From positions 1-64,000 of the forward strand of contig NZ_CALPCS010000001.1 in NCBI RefSeq assembly GCF_943193065.1: a DNA stretch of 64,000 bases, read 5' to 3'. The position numbers were made by a program, and so were the translations under genes. The stretch's first letter is position 1; each line of letters begins with the position of its first letter. This document shows, piece after piece, positions 1-8,781 of this stretch. Source of the DNA: Veillonella agrestimuris (GTDB taxonomy: Bacteria > Bacillota > Negativicutes > Veillonellales > Veillonellaceae). A model generated the notes under the pieces. It searched no databases. It saw only the letters and a list, made by a program, of their open reading frames with translations, and was not told the origin of the DNA.

Positions 1-11
1 ATTTTTTTTGC

Positions 12-59
12 AAAAAAATAATGTTGGTTGTGCCACCTTGATGGTGACACCCCAACATT
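12..59 (-). terminator. Intrinsic terminator, second of a tandem pair
   Basis: Arms AATGTTGG (20-27) and CCAACATT (52-59) enclose a second imperfect pairing of TGTGCCACC with GGTGACAC. Read on the minus strand the hairpin is followed by a run of seven T (18-12). It lies beyond the nearer terminator at 72-117, so it is either a back-up for the secreted-protein gene or serves a transcript from outside the window. Confidence 0.6.
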
Positions 60-71
60 TATTATAGAACC

Positions 72-117
72 ATAAAAGAGAGCAGTCATCCTATTGTGGA
101 CGCCTGCTCTCTTTTAT
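72..117 (-). terminator. Intrinsic terminator of the secreted-protein gene
   Basis: A 14-bp perfect stem, ATAAAAGAGAGCAG (72-85) with CTGCTCTCTTTTAT (104-117), lies 58 bases past the stop of the minus-strand gene at 175-1479. The A/T end of the stem supplies the U tract on either strand. Confidence 0.75.
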
Positions 118-174
118 GTATAAACACAAGATTATATTATTTCTACGTTTCTTCACTTTTATCTGGAACAATCC

Positions 175-1479
175 CTAATCCATATTTAAAGCCTTCTTGT
201 TTAATCCTTTTTTTACCTCAATATATTGGACAGCATCTCTAACTTGTTCTCGATTTATAGGACTATCATGTAATCGTTCAACAAAATGGAAATATTTCTG
301 CTTATTATCATATACCACGATCATAAAGAAAGTACTATCGGCAGTCTCAGCTTCTAGATATAAACCTGGTATACCATCATTCCATACAGTAGCAAACTTA
401 ATTGGGCTCTTATTTTCTAAAAATTTTTTATAGGGTAGGAAATCTAACAATACATCCCGAAATACATTCTGCATTTTAGGATTATCCGAATAAAATGGTA
501 CTTTGAAAATACCTTCCTTAATAGTATCAGAGGTATACATTTCAGCACTGCTCATATACAGCTCAGCAGTGCTTATCGTATTTAACATGTTCTTATTTCC
601 TCTATAGTTACTATCTTTCAAAACTCTAAAAGTATACGGCCCTTCTGTAACAGGCTTTGTTACATTCAATATGTCACTAGCTGGCTTAATAGAAGGCAAT
701 ACTATATTAACTAAATGGTCCATAGTTTCTGGAACAACTTTAGAATCGCTCATATTTAGCAAATCTAATAGAGTTGGATCCCAATTATATCCTATGTGGT
801 AAGAACGTGTTGGTGTATTAGGCAATGTAAAGTTAATGCTCCCCATAACAGCACCTTGACTATATTTAATAACATCCCAAGAAGCTTTCTCTAGTACACC
901 ATAAGAAAATGGAGCTCCACCTAACCATTTTTTATTAGTTAACTTATCAGATGCATTTCTATTAGCAAATCGTTCTGCTAACACCTCACTAGTAATTGCA
1001 CTGTAAGGAATATCTGTATTTTCCCAATTATCTCCAGCAGGCTGTTCATGTACTTCATAAGCTAACCGTCGTCCAAGTGAACGTATTTCTCCAACATGTA
1101 CAACACTATCTACAACTCCTGGACCATCCTCACCAACTATACTTTCATTAGAAGATGTGAATTTTACATCTGCTCCATTTTCTTTCAAAATCACTACAGT
1201 TGAAGAGAATCTCATTGCCTGCTGCATTTCAGTATTCACATATACGAGATTATCTAAATCTTCCTCACCTATATTTAGTATTTTGCCAATACGCTCTTTA
1301 AACGATACTCTTGCTACCTTCTTTAATTCTTGATCGATTTTGTCATCCGATCGATACTGTTGGTACTTATCAACTGGTATCGTTGGGTCCGCTCCAGGTA
1401 TATCAATATCTAAAGCTTGTATAGGATTACATCCTATACCTAATGTTATAAGCGATAACGCTATCATTCTTTTAAACAT
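175..1479 (-). CDS. Secreted protein of unknown function
   Basis: A 434-residue protein with an N-terminal signal peptide: MFKR, a hydrophobic stretch (ALSLITLGIG) and a likely signal peptidase I site after NPIQA. Cys17 sits inside the hydrophobic region, but the residues before it (GIG) fit a lipobox poorly, so I prefer a soluble or surface-exposed product to a lipoprotein. No transmembrane helix follows and I recognise no domain. The body is mixed alpha/beta in composition with a repeated serine/threonine-rich character. It is monocistronic: a terminator lies downstream and the divergent YkvI gene begins 238 bases upstream. A host-cell-envelope or secreted role is inferred from the signal peptide only. 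Confidence 0.75.
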   Translation of the reverse strand: MFKRMIALSLITLGIGCNPIQALDIDIPGADPTIPVDKYQQYRSDDKIDQELKKVARVSFKERIGKILNIGEEDLDNLVYVNTEMQQAMRFSSTVVILKENGADVKFTSSNESIVGEDGPGVVDSVVHVGEIRSLGRRLAYEVHEQPAGDNWENTDIPYSAITSEVLAERFANRNASDKLTNKKWLGGAPFSYGVLEKASWDVIKYSQGAVMGSINFTLPNTPTRSYHIGYNWDPTLLDLLNMSDSKVVPETMDHLVNIVLPSIKPASDILNVTKPVTEGPYTFRVLKDSNYRGNKNMLNTISTAELYMSSAEMYTSDTIKEGIFKVPFYSDNPKMQNVFRDVLLDFLPYKKFLENKSPIKFATVWNDGIPGLYLEAETADSTFFMIVVYDNKQKYFHFVERLHDSPINREQVRDAVQYIEVKKGLNKKALNMD

Positions 1480-1648
1480 AATTCCCTCTCATAATTCCCT
1501 CTCTTTTACAAAACACTATGCTATTTATATTTTACTAAATCATTAATTATCCATCAAACGCATATAATCCAATGCCAAATACAATCAAAGCAAACTAGAT
1601 ATAGATAATAATTCATAAACACAAAAACTGATATATGTTACCCCTATT

Positions 1649-1677
1649 TTGAAGGCTTTCAATATATATGTTACAAT
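1649..1677 (+). promoter_or_regulatory. Sigma-A type promoter for the YkvI-family gene
   Basis: TTGAAG (1649-1654) and TACAAT (1672-1677) are separated by exactly 17 bases, 40 bases before the start codon. The ribosome site AAAGGAG follows at about 1704-1710. Confidence 0.65.
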
Positions 1678-1717
1678 AAATGCCATGTGTATTTTATAAG
1701 TTTGAAAGGAGATACAT

Positions 1718-3184
1718 ATGATTAGTCAATCTTGGAAAATAGCTTTTGCCTATATTGGCGTTATCATCGGTGCAGGTTTATCTAGTGGTCAAGATTTATT
1801 ACAATACTTTTTAGCCTTTGGCAGCATCGGTCTTATAGGTGTATTTTTACTAGGAGTGCTTAACGCCTGTTTCGGGAAAATTATGCTTACCTTAGGGTCC
1901 TACTATCGTGCTGATAATCATGAAGAGGTTTTTGCACAAATATCCCATCCTATTATTACACGGCTATTAGATATAGTTCTAGTAGCAGGCAGCTTCATTA
2001 TGGGTTTTGTTATGGTCGCTGGAGCTGGCGCTAATTTAAATCAACAATTTGACTTACCATTTTGGATTGGTGGGGCCCTTTGTTCATTGCTTATTATTAT
2101 CGTATCCTTTATGGACTTTGATAAAATTACTAATGTATTAGGCATATTTACACCTATCATGATTGCCATGATTGCATTAGTAGCAGGCTATACTTTTATT
2201 TTTGAAAGTCCTAACTGGAGTGCTCTTGAGTCTGCCGCAACTACCATTACACCTGCCACTAGCAGCGTTTGGTTATCTGTCATTAATTACTACGCATTAT
2301 GTGCTATGACAGCTGTATCTATGGCTTTTATCTTAGGTGGCTCTGTTGTACGCATCGGTATTGCTGATAAAGGCGGTACTCGTGGTGGTATACTCATTGG
2401 CGTCGTTATCTTAGTAGCCGCGGCAGCTCTATATGCCAACTTAGATAAAGTGAAAGATGCAGATATGCCGATGCTAGCTATCGTTAATAATATTCATCCT
2501 ATATTATCGACATTATATGCGATTACTGTATTTTCTCTTATCTTTAATACTGCATTTTCGCTATACTATTCCATTGCACGACGCTATTCCAATGGTTCTA
2601 CCCAACGAATGCGCCTTATTATGATTATTGTAGTTCTTATAGGCTATATTTGTAGCTTCTTTGGTTTTAAAGCACTTATCAGCCTGCTCTATCCAATTTT
2701 AGGCTATATGGGATGTTTATTGCTTTGTATCCTCTTCTATGGTTATATCCGAGATCGTAAAGATATCATCATGGAGTCCGTATTCCGAAAAAAAATGCTT
2801 CATTTATCAATCAAGAGATTTAGTCCTCATAAAAAATTAACCAAAGAAGATAAAGAACTCTTCCACAAGCTTGGTGATATTAGCACTGCGGATACAGATT
2901 CATTAAAAGAAGATATTCATGAAGTAGCAAAAGAAATCATTGAAAACAATGAGTCTGCCGAAGAAATCAAAGACTATATTGATGAACATTTAACAGTAAA
3001 CGAAGAAGTAATGCATCAAAATATCGAAGAAGTAGAGGCTGCTGTAGAATTGCAAGCCATTGAAGATGCTACTAATTTCGAAACCAAAGCAAATGAATTA
3101 GAAGAACAGGCACAACAATTCATGAAAGAAGCCAAAGAACTACGAGCTAAAGCCAAAGAATTGCGCGACTCCATTTCTTCTTAA
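1718..3184 (+). CDS. YkvI-family integral membrane transporter-like protein with coiled-coil tail
   Basis: A 488-residue protein. Residues 1-350 form about ten transmembrane segments of the YkvI family, which is related to amino-acid/cation symporters; the N-terminal signature is IGVIIGAGLSSGQD. The transported substrate is not known for the family. Residues 355-488 are a charged cytoplasmic tail, rich in Glu, Lys and Ala, with heptad-like spacing (for example ANELEEQAQQFMKEAKELRA), predicted here as a coiled coil and longer than in typical YkvI proteins. The start is an ATG with AAAGGAG at good spacing. It is followed 87 bases later by a ThrE-type exporter, and the two may share a transcript and a theme of amino-acid handling. 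Confidence 0.85.
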   Translation: MISQSWKIAFAYIGVIIGAGLSSGQDLLQYFLAFGSIGLIGVFLLGVLNACFGKIMLTLGSYYRADNHEEVFAQISHPIITRLLDIVLVAGSFIMGFVMVAGAGANLNQQFDLPFWIGGALCSLLIIIVSFMDFDKITNVLGIFTPIMIAMIALVAGYTFIFESPNWSALESAATTITPATSSVWLSVINYYALCAMTAVSMAFILGGSVVRIGIADKGGTRGGILIGVVILVAAAALYANLDKVKDADMPMLAIVNNIHPILSTLYAITVFSLIFNTAFSLYYSIARRYSNGSTQRMRLIMIIVVLIGYICSFFGFKALISLLYPILGYMGCLLLCILFYGYIRDRKDIIMESVFRKKMLHLSIKRFSPHKKLTKEDKELFHKLGDISTADTDSLKEDIHEVAKEIIENNESAEEIKDYIDEHLTVNEEVMHQNIEEVEAAVELQAIEDATNFETKANELEEQAQQFMKEAKELRAKAKELRDSISS

Positions 3185-3271
3185 GAATCGTAATACGAGA
3201 AATCAGCAAAAATTAAACAAAACTTGCCAAAATCTAATGTAGTATATGCACGAAAGAGAGAAGCGTTTATC

Positions 3272-4510
3272 ATGTCAGAACTAAAAACCGTCCTCAAAGC
3301 TGGACAAATACTCCTATCCAGTGGTGCTGAAATTTACCGTACCGAAGAAACTATGCATTACATTGCTAAAGGTTTAGGCATTCAAACATTAGAAGCCTAT
3401 GTCACTAATCGAGGCATTTTTGCTACTGCAGAAACTGAAGATGGAACTCGAGAATCTTGTATTATGAATGTTCCTGAAACAGATGTAAATATAGACAAAA
3501 TCGAATCAATTAATAAATTATCTAGACGTATTACCCAAGAAAAACTCTCTGCCGAAGAAGTAAAACAAGAACTAAGAGCCATCCAGCACGCACAAGATTT
3601 TCCAATCACGTACAAACTCTTAGCCTATACATTAGGTGCTGGTGCTTTCAGCTATGCTATAGGGAGTTCCATTGTAGACTCCCTTGCTGCAGCAATTATC
3701 GGCTTAGTGCTAGGCGTGTATATGTGTACCATACAACGCGTACTGACATCAACTGTATTAATTACAATTATAGGGAGTATTCTGATTGCTTTATTAGCCA
3801 ATCTCTCTCTATATATAGGCTTCGGACATAATTTATCAGCTATACTATTGGGAGCTATGATTGATATGGTACCGGGTGTTCCTTTTGTAAATGCTATACG
3901 AGAATTTAGTCAAAATAACTATGCCACAGGTAATACACTGATGATGAGTGCCCTTTTAACATGCCTCTCTATGGCTGCCGGCTTGGCTACAGTTCAATCT
4001 ATCATATTCACCGGACCAATGATTCCTATTTATGCAGGGCAAATAGAAACACCTACTCTTCTCTCTATGTTATCTAGATCTATATTGGCTGGACTAGGAA
4101 CCGTCGCCTTTGCCATTCTCTTTCACGTCCGAAAAGAACATTTTCTAGACTGCTGTATATTAGGTGCATTAACATGGGCTACCTTTTTAACCCTTTCCAC
4201 TATTCAAAGTAATACGTTAGTTGCTGTATTTATTAGTGGTTTTATTATAGTTCTTGCATCCCGTTTCTTAGCAGTCAAGCGAAAATGTCCAGTGACAGTA
4301 TTTCTAATGACCAGCTTATTCCCTCTTTTACCTGGTCTGAGTTTCTATCGTTCGGTCTACTATATGCTAATGGGTGAAACTACCATTTCTATTAACTTTG
4401 CAAAGGAATCCTTTTTAATTGCTTTCACCATTGCTATATCTATAGTTGTAGTGCAGCAGTTTGGCAGAAAACCGCAACTAACCACACCGTGTAAGAATAA
4501 TGATGTATAA
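3272..4510 (+). CDS. Threonine/serine exporter family protein (fused ThrE)
   Basis: A 412-residue membrane protein that joins the two ThrE halves: an N-terminal domain (about residues 1-240; start MSELKTVLKAGQ, then five helices) and a C-terminal domain (about 260-400; five helices, ending LFPLLPGLSFYRSVYYM). ThrE proteins export threonine and serine in actinobacteria; the substrate here is inferred from family. The ATG at 3272 is chosen over the upstream TTG at 3224 because GAAAGAGAG lies about ten bases before it and the first 16 residues of the longer frame look like untranslated leader. It follows the YkvI-like gene and precedes a HAD phosphatase by 39 bases. Confidence 0.88.
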   Translation: MSELKTVLKAGQILLSSGAEIYRTEETMHYIAKGLGIQTLEAYVTNRGIFATAETEDGTRESCIMNVPETDVNIDKIESINKLSRRITQEKLSAEEVKQELRAIQHAQDFPITYKLLAYTLGAGAFSYAIGSSIVDSLAAAIIGLVLGVYMCTIQRVLTSTVLITIIGSILIALLANLSLYIGFGHNLSAILLGAMIDMVPGVPFVNAIREFSQNNYATGNTLMMSALLTCLSMAAGLATVQSIIFTGPMIPIYAGQIETPTLLSMLSRSILAGLGTVAFAILFHVRKEHFLDCCILGALTWATFLTLSTIQSNTLVAVFISGFIIVLASRFLAVKRKCPVTVFLMTSLFPLLPGLSFYRSVYYMLMGETTISINFAKESFLIAFTIAISIVVVQQFGRKPQLTTPCKNNDV

Positions 4511-4549
4511 TATAGGTATACTATAACTATATACAGCTTAGGAGATATT

Positions 4550-5209
4550 ATGAAATATACTACACTTATTTTCGACTGTGACGGCACATTATTAGATACT
4601 CTTACAGATCTTGCCAATGCAGTGAATTACGCACTTAAAACCCATCAGTTTCCGATGCGCACTATCGATGAGATCCGCGCTGATGTAGGCAATGGCGTAG
4701 CTAATTTAATGCGTCAAAGTTTGCCTCATGATGTATGTGACAACGATTTCAAAACGTATCTCAATACCTTTGAAAGCTATTATAGTGAGCATTTACAGGA
4801 CTATACGATTCCTTACGAAGGCATCTTAGATGTAGTAGACACATTAAAAGAGCAAGGTTATAAATTGGCTATCGTATCTAACAAAATCCAAGAAGGCGTT
4901 ACACCTCTTAATAAACAATACTTTGGAGACCGCTTCCCTATCGCTATTGGACACCGACCAGAGATCAATCGAAAACCTGCTCCTGATATGGTTTTTCAAG
5001 CACTAGAAGAATTAGGATCCACTCCAGCAGAGTCTATCTATATCGGTGACTCCGAAGTAGACGTAGCAACAGCACGTAATTCAGGTCTTCTCTGTATTGG
5101 CGTGACTTGGGGCTTTAGAGACGAATCTGTGCATCAAGAATTAGGTGTACAACACATTGCACGAATGCCAGAGGATATCCTTACGATTATAAATGAACTA
5201 AATGTATAA
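4550..5209 (+). CDS. gph: HAD-superfamily hydrolase, phosphoglycolate phosphatase-like
   Basis: A 219-residue subfamily-IA HAD phosphatase. Motif I is DCDGTLLDT (Asp nucleophile, residues 9-17), motif II is the VSNK segment near residue 110, the motif III lysine lies in RKPAPDM, and motif IV is YIGDSEVDV. The helical cap lies between motifs I and II. Length and motifs fit Gph (2-phosphoglycolate to glycolate), but PpaX-type pyrophosphatases share this architecture, so the substrate is not certain. The ATG is preceded by TTAGGAG at good spacing. It probably ends the YkvI-thrE transcript. Confidence 0.82.
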   Translation: MKYTTLIFDCDGTLLDTLTDLANAVNYALKTHQFPMRTIDEIRADVGNGVANLMRQSLPHDVCDNDFKTYLNTFESYYSEHLQDYTIPYEGILDVVDTLKEQGYKLAIVSNKIQEGVTPLNKQYFGDRFPIAIGHRPEINRKPAPDMVFQALEELGSTPAESIYIGDSEVDVATARNSGLLCIGVTWGFRDESVHQELGVQHIARMPEDILTIINELNV

Positions 5210-5328
5210 TGATAGCTATAATAGCTCAAAAACAATGGCTTCTTTATAATTAAAAGTAACTATAACTGCTCATTACTAGCAGCTATATAAACTTACTGTT
5301 CGTTAATGTAATAATTAGGAGACATTAT

Positions 5329-5886
5329 ATGAAAAAAATTACCCTTATCAGCGGCCATCCTGACTTAACAATTTCTGTAGGAAATAAAACAATTATAGAC
5401 GAACTTGCTACTCATTTCGGTGAGAATATTAATATTCGCCAACTAGATAGCCTCTATCCAGACTATCGTTTTGATGTAACAGCCGAGCAATCTGCATTGG
5501 TAGAAGCTGATATTGTCGTCTTGCAGTTCCCTATGTATTGGTACAATGTACCAGGATTACTCAAAAAATGGATTGATGATATATTATTACACGATTTTGC
5601 CTATGGTAGTAAAGGTGATAAATTGCATGGCAAAAAATTAGTACTATCTTTCACCACAGGTGGTAGTGCTGATGAATACGATGGTAATCACGCTCATACA
5701 ATTAATTCCTTCTTTCCAGCATTTATTGATACTGCTAAACTATGTGGTATGGATTGGCAAGAACCGGTATATTCACACGGCGTGCTTTATATTGAAGGTG
5801 TTAGCAGTCCAGAAAATTTATCAAATACACAAAGGATTGCTAAGGATCATGCAAAACGATTAATTGACTACTTAGAAGGTCTTTGA
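5329..5886 (+). CDS. NAD(P)H oxidoreductase, flavodoxin-like fold
   Basis: A 185-residue protein of the flavodoxin-2 family (KefF/MdaB/YwrO-like quinone reductases). Visible family marks are the N-terminal nucleotide loop ISGHPDLT, the flavin-contacting stretch QFPMYWYNVPGLLKKWID, and the later TTGGSADEY loop. The expected activity is two-electron reduction of quinones or electrophiles by NAD(P)H with FMN or FAD. The ATG follows AGGAGA. The gene has its own terminator at 5936-5970. No Kef channel gene is adjacent, so a regulatory role as a KefF partner is not supported. Confidence 0.85.
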   Translation: MKKITLISGHPDLTISVGNKTIIDELATHFGENINIRQLDSLYPDYRFDVTAEQSALVEADIVVLQFPMYWYNVPGLLKKWIDDILLHDFAYGSKGDKLHGKKLVLSFTTGGSADEYDGNHAHTINSFFPAFIDTAKLCGMDWQEPVYSHGVLYIEGVSSPENLSNTQRIAKDHAKRLIDYLEGL

Positions 5887-5935
5887 TGCAATACTATACA
5901 TCTAATCAATATAATATAAATACATAACTCCAGAT

Positions 5936-5970
5936 AAAAGGCTAGTAGATCACACTACTAGCCTTTTTTT
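5936..5970 (+). terminator. Strong intrinsic terminator
   Basis: Perfect stem AAAAGGCTAGTAG / CTACTAGCCTTTT with loop ATCACA and a seven-T tail, 50 bases after the oxidoreductase stop codon. Confidence 0.9.
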
Positions 5971-6058
5971 GTATACTCCCTAACGCACTTCATTATAACC
6001 ACCAATTATTACATCTTACGAGTTATGATTTTTTGGAATATTTATTATGACTTATTTG

Positions 6059-6088
6059 TTGACTGCAATATATAAATTTTGGTAAATT
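6059..6088 (+). promoter_or_regulatory. Possible promoter for the acetate-transporter-family gene
   Basis: TTGACT (6059-6064), an 18-base spacer and TAAATT (6083-6088) lie 156 bases before the start codon at 6245. The intergenic stretch 5971-6244 is otherwise AT-rich and featureless to me. Confidence 0.35.
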
Positions 6089-6244
6089 TATGCCATAGAA
6101 CTTTCATATGATGTGAATAATTACACTATAAAACTTGTATCGATGGAGATAGATAACGGTATAAACCTGTTTGTAATATAGACATATCCCATAATTATGA
6201 AAGTATATGTATGGCAGTTTGTATAGTAAAGAAATGAGGATTCT

Positions 6245-6856
6245 ATGGAAATGGAAGTAAGAAAAGTAGAAATGAATGAAAATGTAGCAGACCCAACGGC
6301 GCTTGGTTTACTGGGTCTATCTGTAGTGTGTTTTGTAGTATCTACATCTCGTGTCGGTTGGTCCGGCCCTACTACATCCGTTATTATTCCATGGGCTGTA
6401 CTATTAGGCTCATTAGCCCAAATCATAGCTAGCTATTTTGATTTCAAAAAAAATAATGCCTTTGGTTCCGTTGTATTCGGTGCATATGGCCTCTTTTGGT
6501 CTGCTATGGCTGGTGTGTGGCTCATCCAAATGGGCGCTTTTGGCGAAGCATTACAAAAAGGATTTGATGTAACACAATTAGCATTCGCTTTTGTAGGCTT
6601 TTTATTCTTCTCTATATTTGGCACTATTGCATCTTTAAAAACAAATAAAGTTGTATTTATGATTATGGTGCTTATCGACTTCTTATTCTTCGGTCTTGCT
6701 ACCGATCTATTCCTTGGTGGTGGCACAGGATTCTTTAAACTCGCTGCATGGTCTGAACTGTTCATTTCCTTACTAGGCTTCTATGGCGCCGGTGCAGTAC
6801 TTGTCAATCGCGTATTTGGCAAACAAGTATTTCCTATGGGGAAAAGTATATTATAA
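6245..6856 (+). CDS. GPR1/FUN34/YaaH (SatP) family transporter, probable acetate/succinate uptake
   Basis: A 203-residue protein with six predicted helices. The family N-terminal signature appears as ADPTALGLLGL, and the second signature region as LGSLAQIIASYFDFKKNNAF followed by GAYGLFWSAM. Characterised members move acetate and succinate with protons across the inner membrane. Acetate or another short organic acid is plausible for an anaerobe that ferments lactate, but the substrate is inferred. The first of two close ATGs is used because GAGG lies five bases before it. The gene is single, with a long terminator hairpin at 6891-6934. Confidence 0.82.
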   Translation: MEMEVRKVEMNENVADPTALGLLGLSVVCFVVSTSRVGWSGPTTSVIIPWAVLLGSLAQIIASYFDFKKNNAFGSVVFGAYGLFWSAMAGVWLIQMGAFGEALQKGFDVTQLAFAFVGFLFFSIFGTIASLKTNKVVFMIMVLIDFLFFGLATDLFLGGGTGFFKLAAWSELFISLLGFYGAGAVLVNRVFGKQVFPMGKSIL

Positions 6857-6890
6857 GGAATTCCACAATTACAAATAGCTGTAAAGTATA

Positions 6891-6934
6891 AAAGGACACT
6901 ACTAGTGACTATGAGGTGACTAGTAGTGTCCTTT
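6891..6934 (+). terminator. Long-stem intrinsic terminator
   Basis: A 16-bp perfect stem, AAAGGACACTACTAGT (6891-6906) and ACTAGTAGTGTCCTTT (6919-6934). It lies 34 bases after the transporter stop and can work on both strands. Confidence 0.85.
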
Positions 6935-6948
6935 ATTCTATTAACTGC

Positions 6949-6973
6949 GGCATGAAAAAAGTCCCGACGTTGA
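6949..6973 (-). repeat. Partial copy of the antitoxin-RNA 3' end
   Basis: 25 bases match 20044-20068 with two mismatches (GGCATGAAAAAAG, one change, CCCGACGTTGA). At 20 kb this sequence is the 3' arm and T tract of the probable antisense RNA terminator. Here the 5' arm of the hairpin is absent and no toxin-like ORF is nearby, so it looks like a relic. Confidence 0.5.
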
Positions 6974-6996
6974 AAATGTTTCTTTCCCTATTTTAG

Positions 6997-7812
6997 TTAT
7001 TCTCCCAGTACCTCTTCAATATACCCTACATCATCCGCCTCCTCTTCATCTCTAGTATCGATATACATACTAATAAGATCAAGCGCTCCTTGTTCATTGA
7101 GTGCTACGATGAGGCTCATGGGGCCATATGTAAGAATAAGACCTGCTTCTTCATCGCGGATAATGTGTGGTGCATCGTCTACGTAGAAGTTCATGAGTTG
7201 ATCAAAGTAGTCTTCTACATCAAGACCATTTTCAAGAGTAATAGATTCGCTGTCGCCTTTTTGAAATACGACTTTCGTATGTTCGTCTATGTTCTCATAG
7301 AAATCGTCTTCGTCAATATGGGCTGTTTCAAGCCATAAGCTAAGTTGTGTAATCCACTCTTTGACAGTATGTGGGTGGTGAAAGAAAGTATACGGCTTGG
7401 TATCGCTTTCACCAGTGAGACGAAGATTTACCCGTTCCAATTGATACGATTCTTGGCTCGATACGATACGCTCAATCCGCCCCTCTTCGTTAAGATCTAT
7501 AAATAAGATATAAGCAAATGTTTCGCCTACCTCATAGGCTACAGTTAAACCAAATTTACCAGTACCAAATAAGGCATCCTCGTCATCAGCCTCTGTAACT
7601 TGAATCAAGTTACAATGCACAGGAACATGATCGGCTTTTACAGACTCTGCCATAGCTGATAAAAATTCTATCACTTCCTTGTGATTCCGACCAATAGTGC
7701 CGCGGCCAGTAGATATATAGGAGCAATCAGGGGCCAACAAAGCATCTATGCCATGAAAGTCAGCCGATTCAAAAGCAGATTTTAGTAATAAAAGAGAGTG
7801 GATTTCAGTCAT
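6997..7812 (-). CDS. NTF2/SnoaL-like domain protein of unknown function
   Basis: A 271-residue acidic cytoplasmic protein. Residues 1-130 resemble an NTF2-like (SnoaL/DUF4440) fold: a helical start, then LAPDCSYISTGRGTIGR and alternating strands. Residues 140-271 form a second, Asp/Glu-rich domain that I do not recognise. The start MTEIH at 7812 is preferred over the longer frame (7848) because AGGAG stands five bases before it. The gene is not in an obvious operon; the next gene upstream on this strand is an ADP-ribosylglycohydrolase 73 bases away. Confidence 0.75.
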   Translation of the reverse strand: MTEIHSLLLLKSAFESADFHGIDALLAPDCSYISTGRGTIGRNHKEVIEFLSAMAESVKADHVPVHCNLIQVTEADDEDALFGTGKFGLTVAYEVGETFAYILFIDLNEEGRIERIVSSQESYQLERVNLRLTGESDTKPYTFFHHPHTVKEWITQLSLWLETAHIDEDDFYENIDEHTKVVFQKGDSESITLENGLDVEDYFDQLMNFYVDDAPHIIRDEEAGLILTYGPMSLIVALNEQGALDLISMYIDTRDEEEADDVGYIEEVLGE

Positions 7813-7885
7813 AAGAACTCCTGTAATGATATATGAAATATAATACAACTAGTAAAAAGAAACTATAATCAATGAGTCTATTGTA

Positions 7886-8674
7886 TCATTTCATAAACAT
7901 ATGCTCAAAAGATGTTAATATCGCTTTTTGTTGTGTATCCATATATGTTAAGGCAGTGTTACTAATCGTATTAGGTATGCCATAATAAGCGCCCGCCACA
8001 GCACCACAAATAGCAGCTACTGTATCGCTATCACCGCCAATAGAGATAGCATTACGAATAGCATCTTCAAAATCGGTAGATTCAAAGAAACACTGTAAGG
8101 CTTGTGGTACTGTACCTTGGCACGATTCATCAAATCCATAGCTCATACGTAAGCTAGCACAATCAAAATCAATTGTATAATAGCGGTCCTCTATATGTTG
8201 ACGAATAGACTCCATACTTTCACCAGTGCGTGCCATGTAGGTAGCAACAGCAGTGGCCTCAGCACCTTTAATACCTTCTGGATGATTATGAGTTACTGCT
8301 GTCGCCACATGAGACAGAGACTTTACTTCCTCTATGCTATTGGCCACATAAGCCACTGGGCTCACACGCATAGCTGCACCATTGCCGTAACTATTATAGG
8401 GTTCTTCGTTACGCGAAAAAATCCATGCCTCAAAACGCGTTCCATATCCTGCACTCGGATACAACCGTCCTAGACCTTTCATGGAGAGAATTAGAGTCTC
8501 CTTCAGCCTATCATAAGTAGGCGCTGCTTCTGCAAGAGCTTTCGCTACTGCCAAGGTCATAATCGTATCATCAGTGACATGACTACGAGGTACAAATAAA
8601 TCAAAATCCTTGCGCCGGATATTATTAAACTCATAAATAGAACCTACAATATCTCCCACAATAGCACCAAGCAT
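7886..8674 (-). CDS. ADP-ribosylglycohydrolase family protein
   Basis: A 262-residue all-alpha hydrolase of the DraG/ARH family, which removes ADP-ribose from proteins or small adducts using two magnesium ions. Metal-binding motifs are visible: GAIVGDIVGS at the N terminus, VTDDTIM near residue 37 (the TDD motif) and GGDSDTVAA near residue 218 (the D-S-D-T motif). The mid-protein helix THNHPEGIKGA is also typical. The ATG follows GGAGGTAGGTTT. No ADP-ribosyltransferase gene is adjacent, so the target is unknown. It marks the conserved left flank of the accessory island. Confidence 0.88.
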   Translation of the reverse strand: MLGAIVGDIVGSIYEFNNIRRKDFDLFVPRSHVTDDTIMTLAVAKALAEAAPTYDRLKETLILSMKGLGRLYPSAGYGTRFEAWIFSRNEEPYNSYGNGAAMRVSPVAYVANSIEEVKSLSHVATAVTHNHPEGIKGAEATAVATYMARTGESMESIRQHIEDRYYTIDFDCASLRMSYGFDESCQGTVPQALQCFFESTDFEDAIRNAISIGGDSDTVAAICGAVAGAYYGIPNTISNTALTYMDTQQKAILTSFEHMFMK

Positions 8675-8700
8675 AAACCTACCTCCTTCAATTACAAAGA

Positions 8701-8742
8701 AAAAGAACCATATTACTGATATTGTAACATGGTTCTTTTTTT
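8701..8742. terminator. Bidirectional hairpin between the ADP-ribosylglycohydrolase and integrase genes
   Basis: Arms AAAAGAACCAT (8701-8711) and ATGGTTCTTTTTTT (8729-8742) give a U tract on both strands. It lies just upstream of the minus-strand gene start, so it may insulate that gene or act in its leader. Confidence 0.55.
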
Positions 8743-8781
8743 ACTTGGTATATGAGTAGTTATTTGAATTTTCTCTCATCT

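Noticed and set aside
175-1479. Lipoprotein call based on Cys17
   Set aside because: The residues before the Cys (Gly-Ile-Gly) do not fit a lipobox well, and a better signal peptidase I site lies a few residues later.
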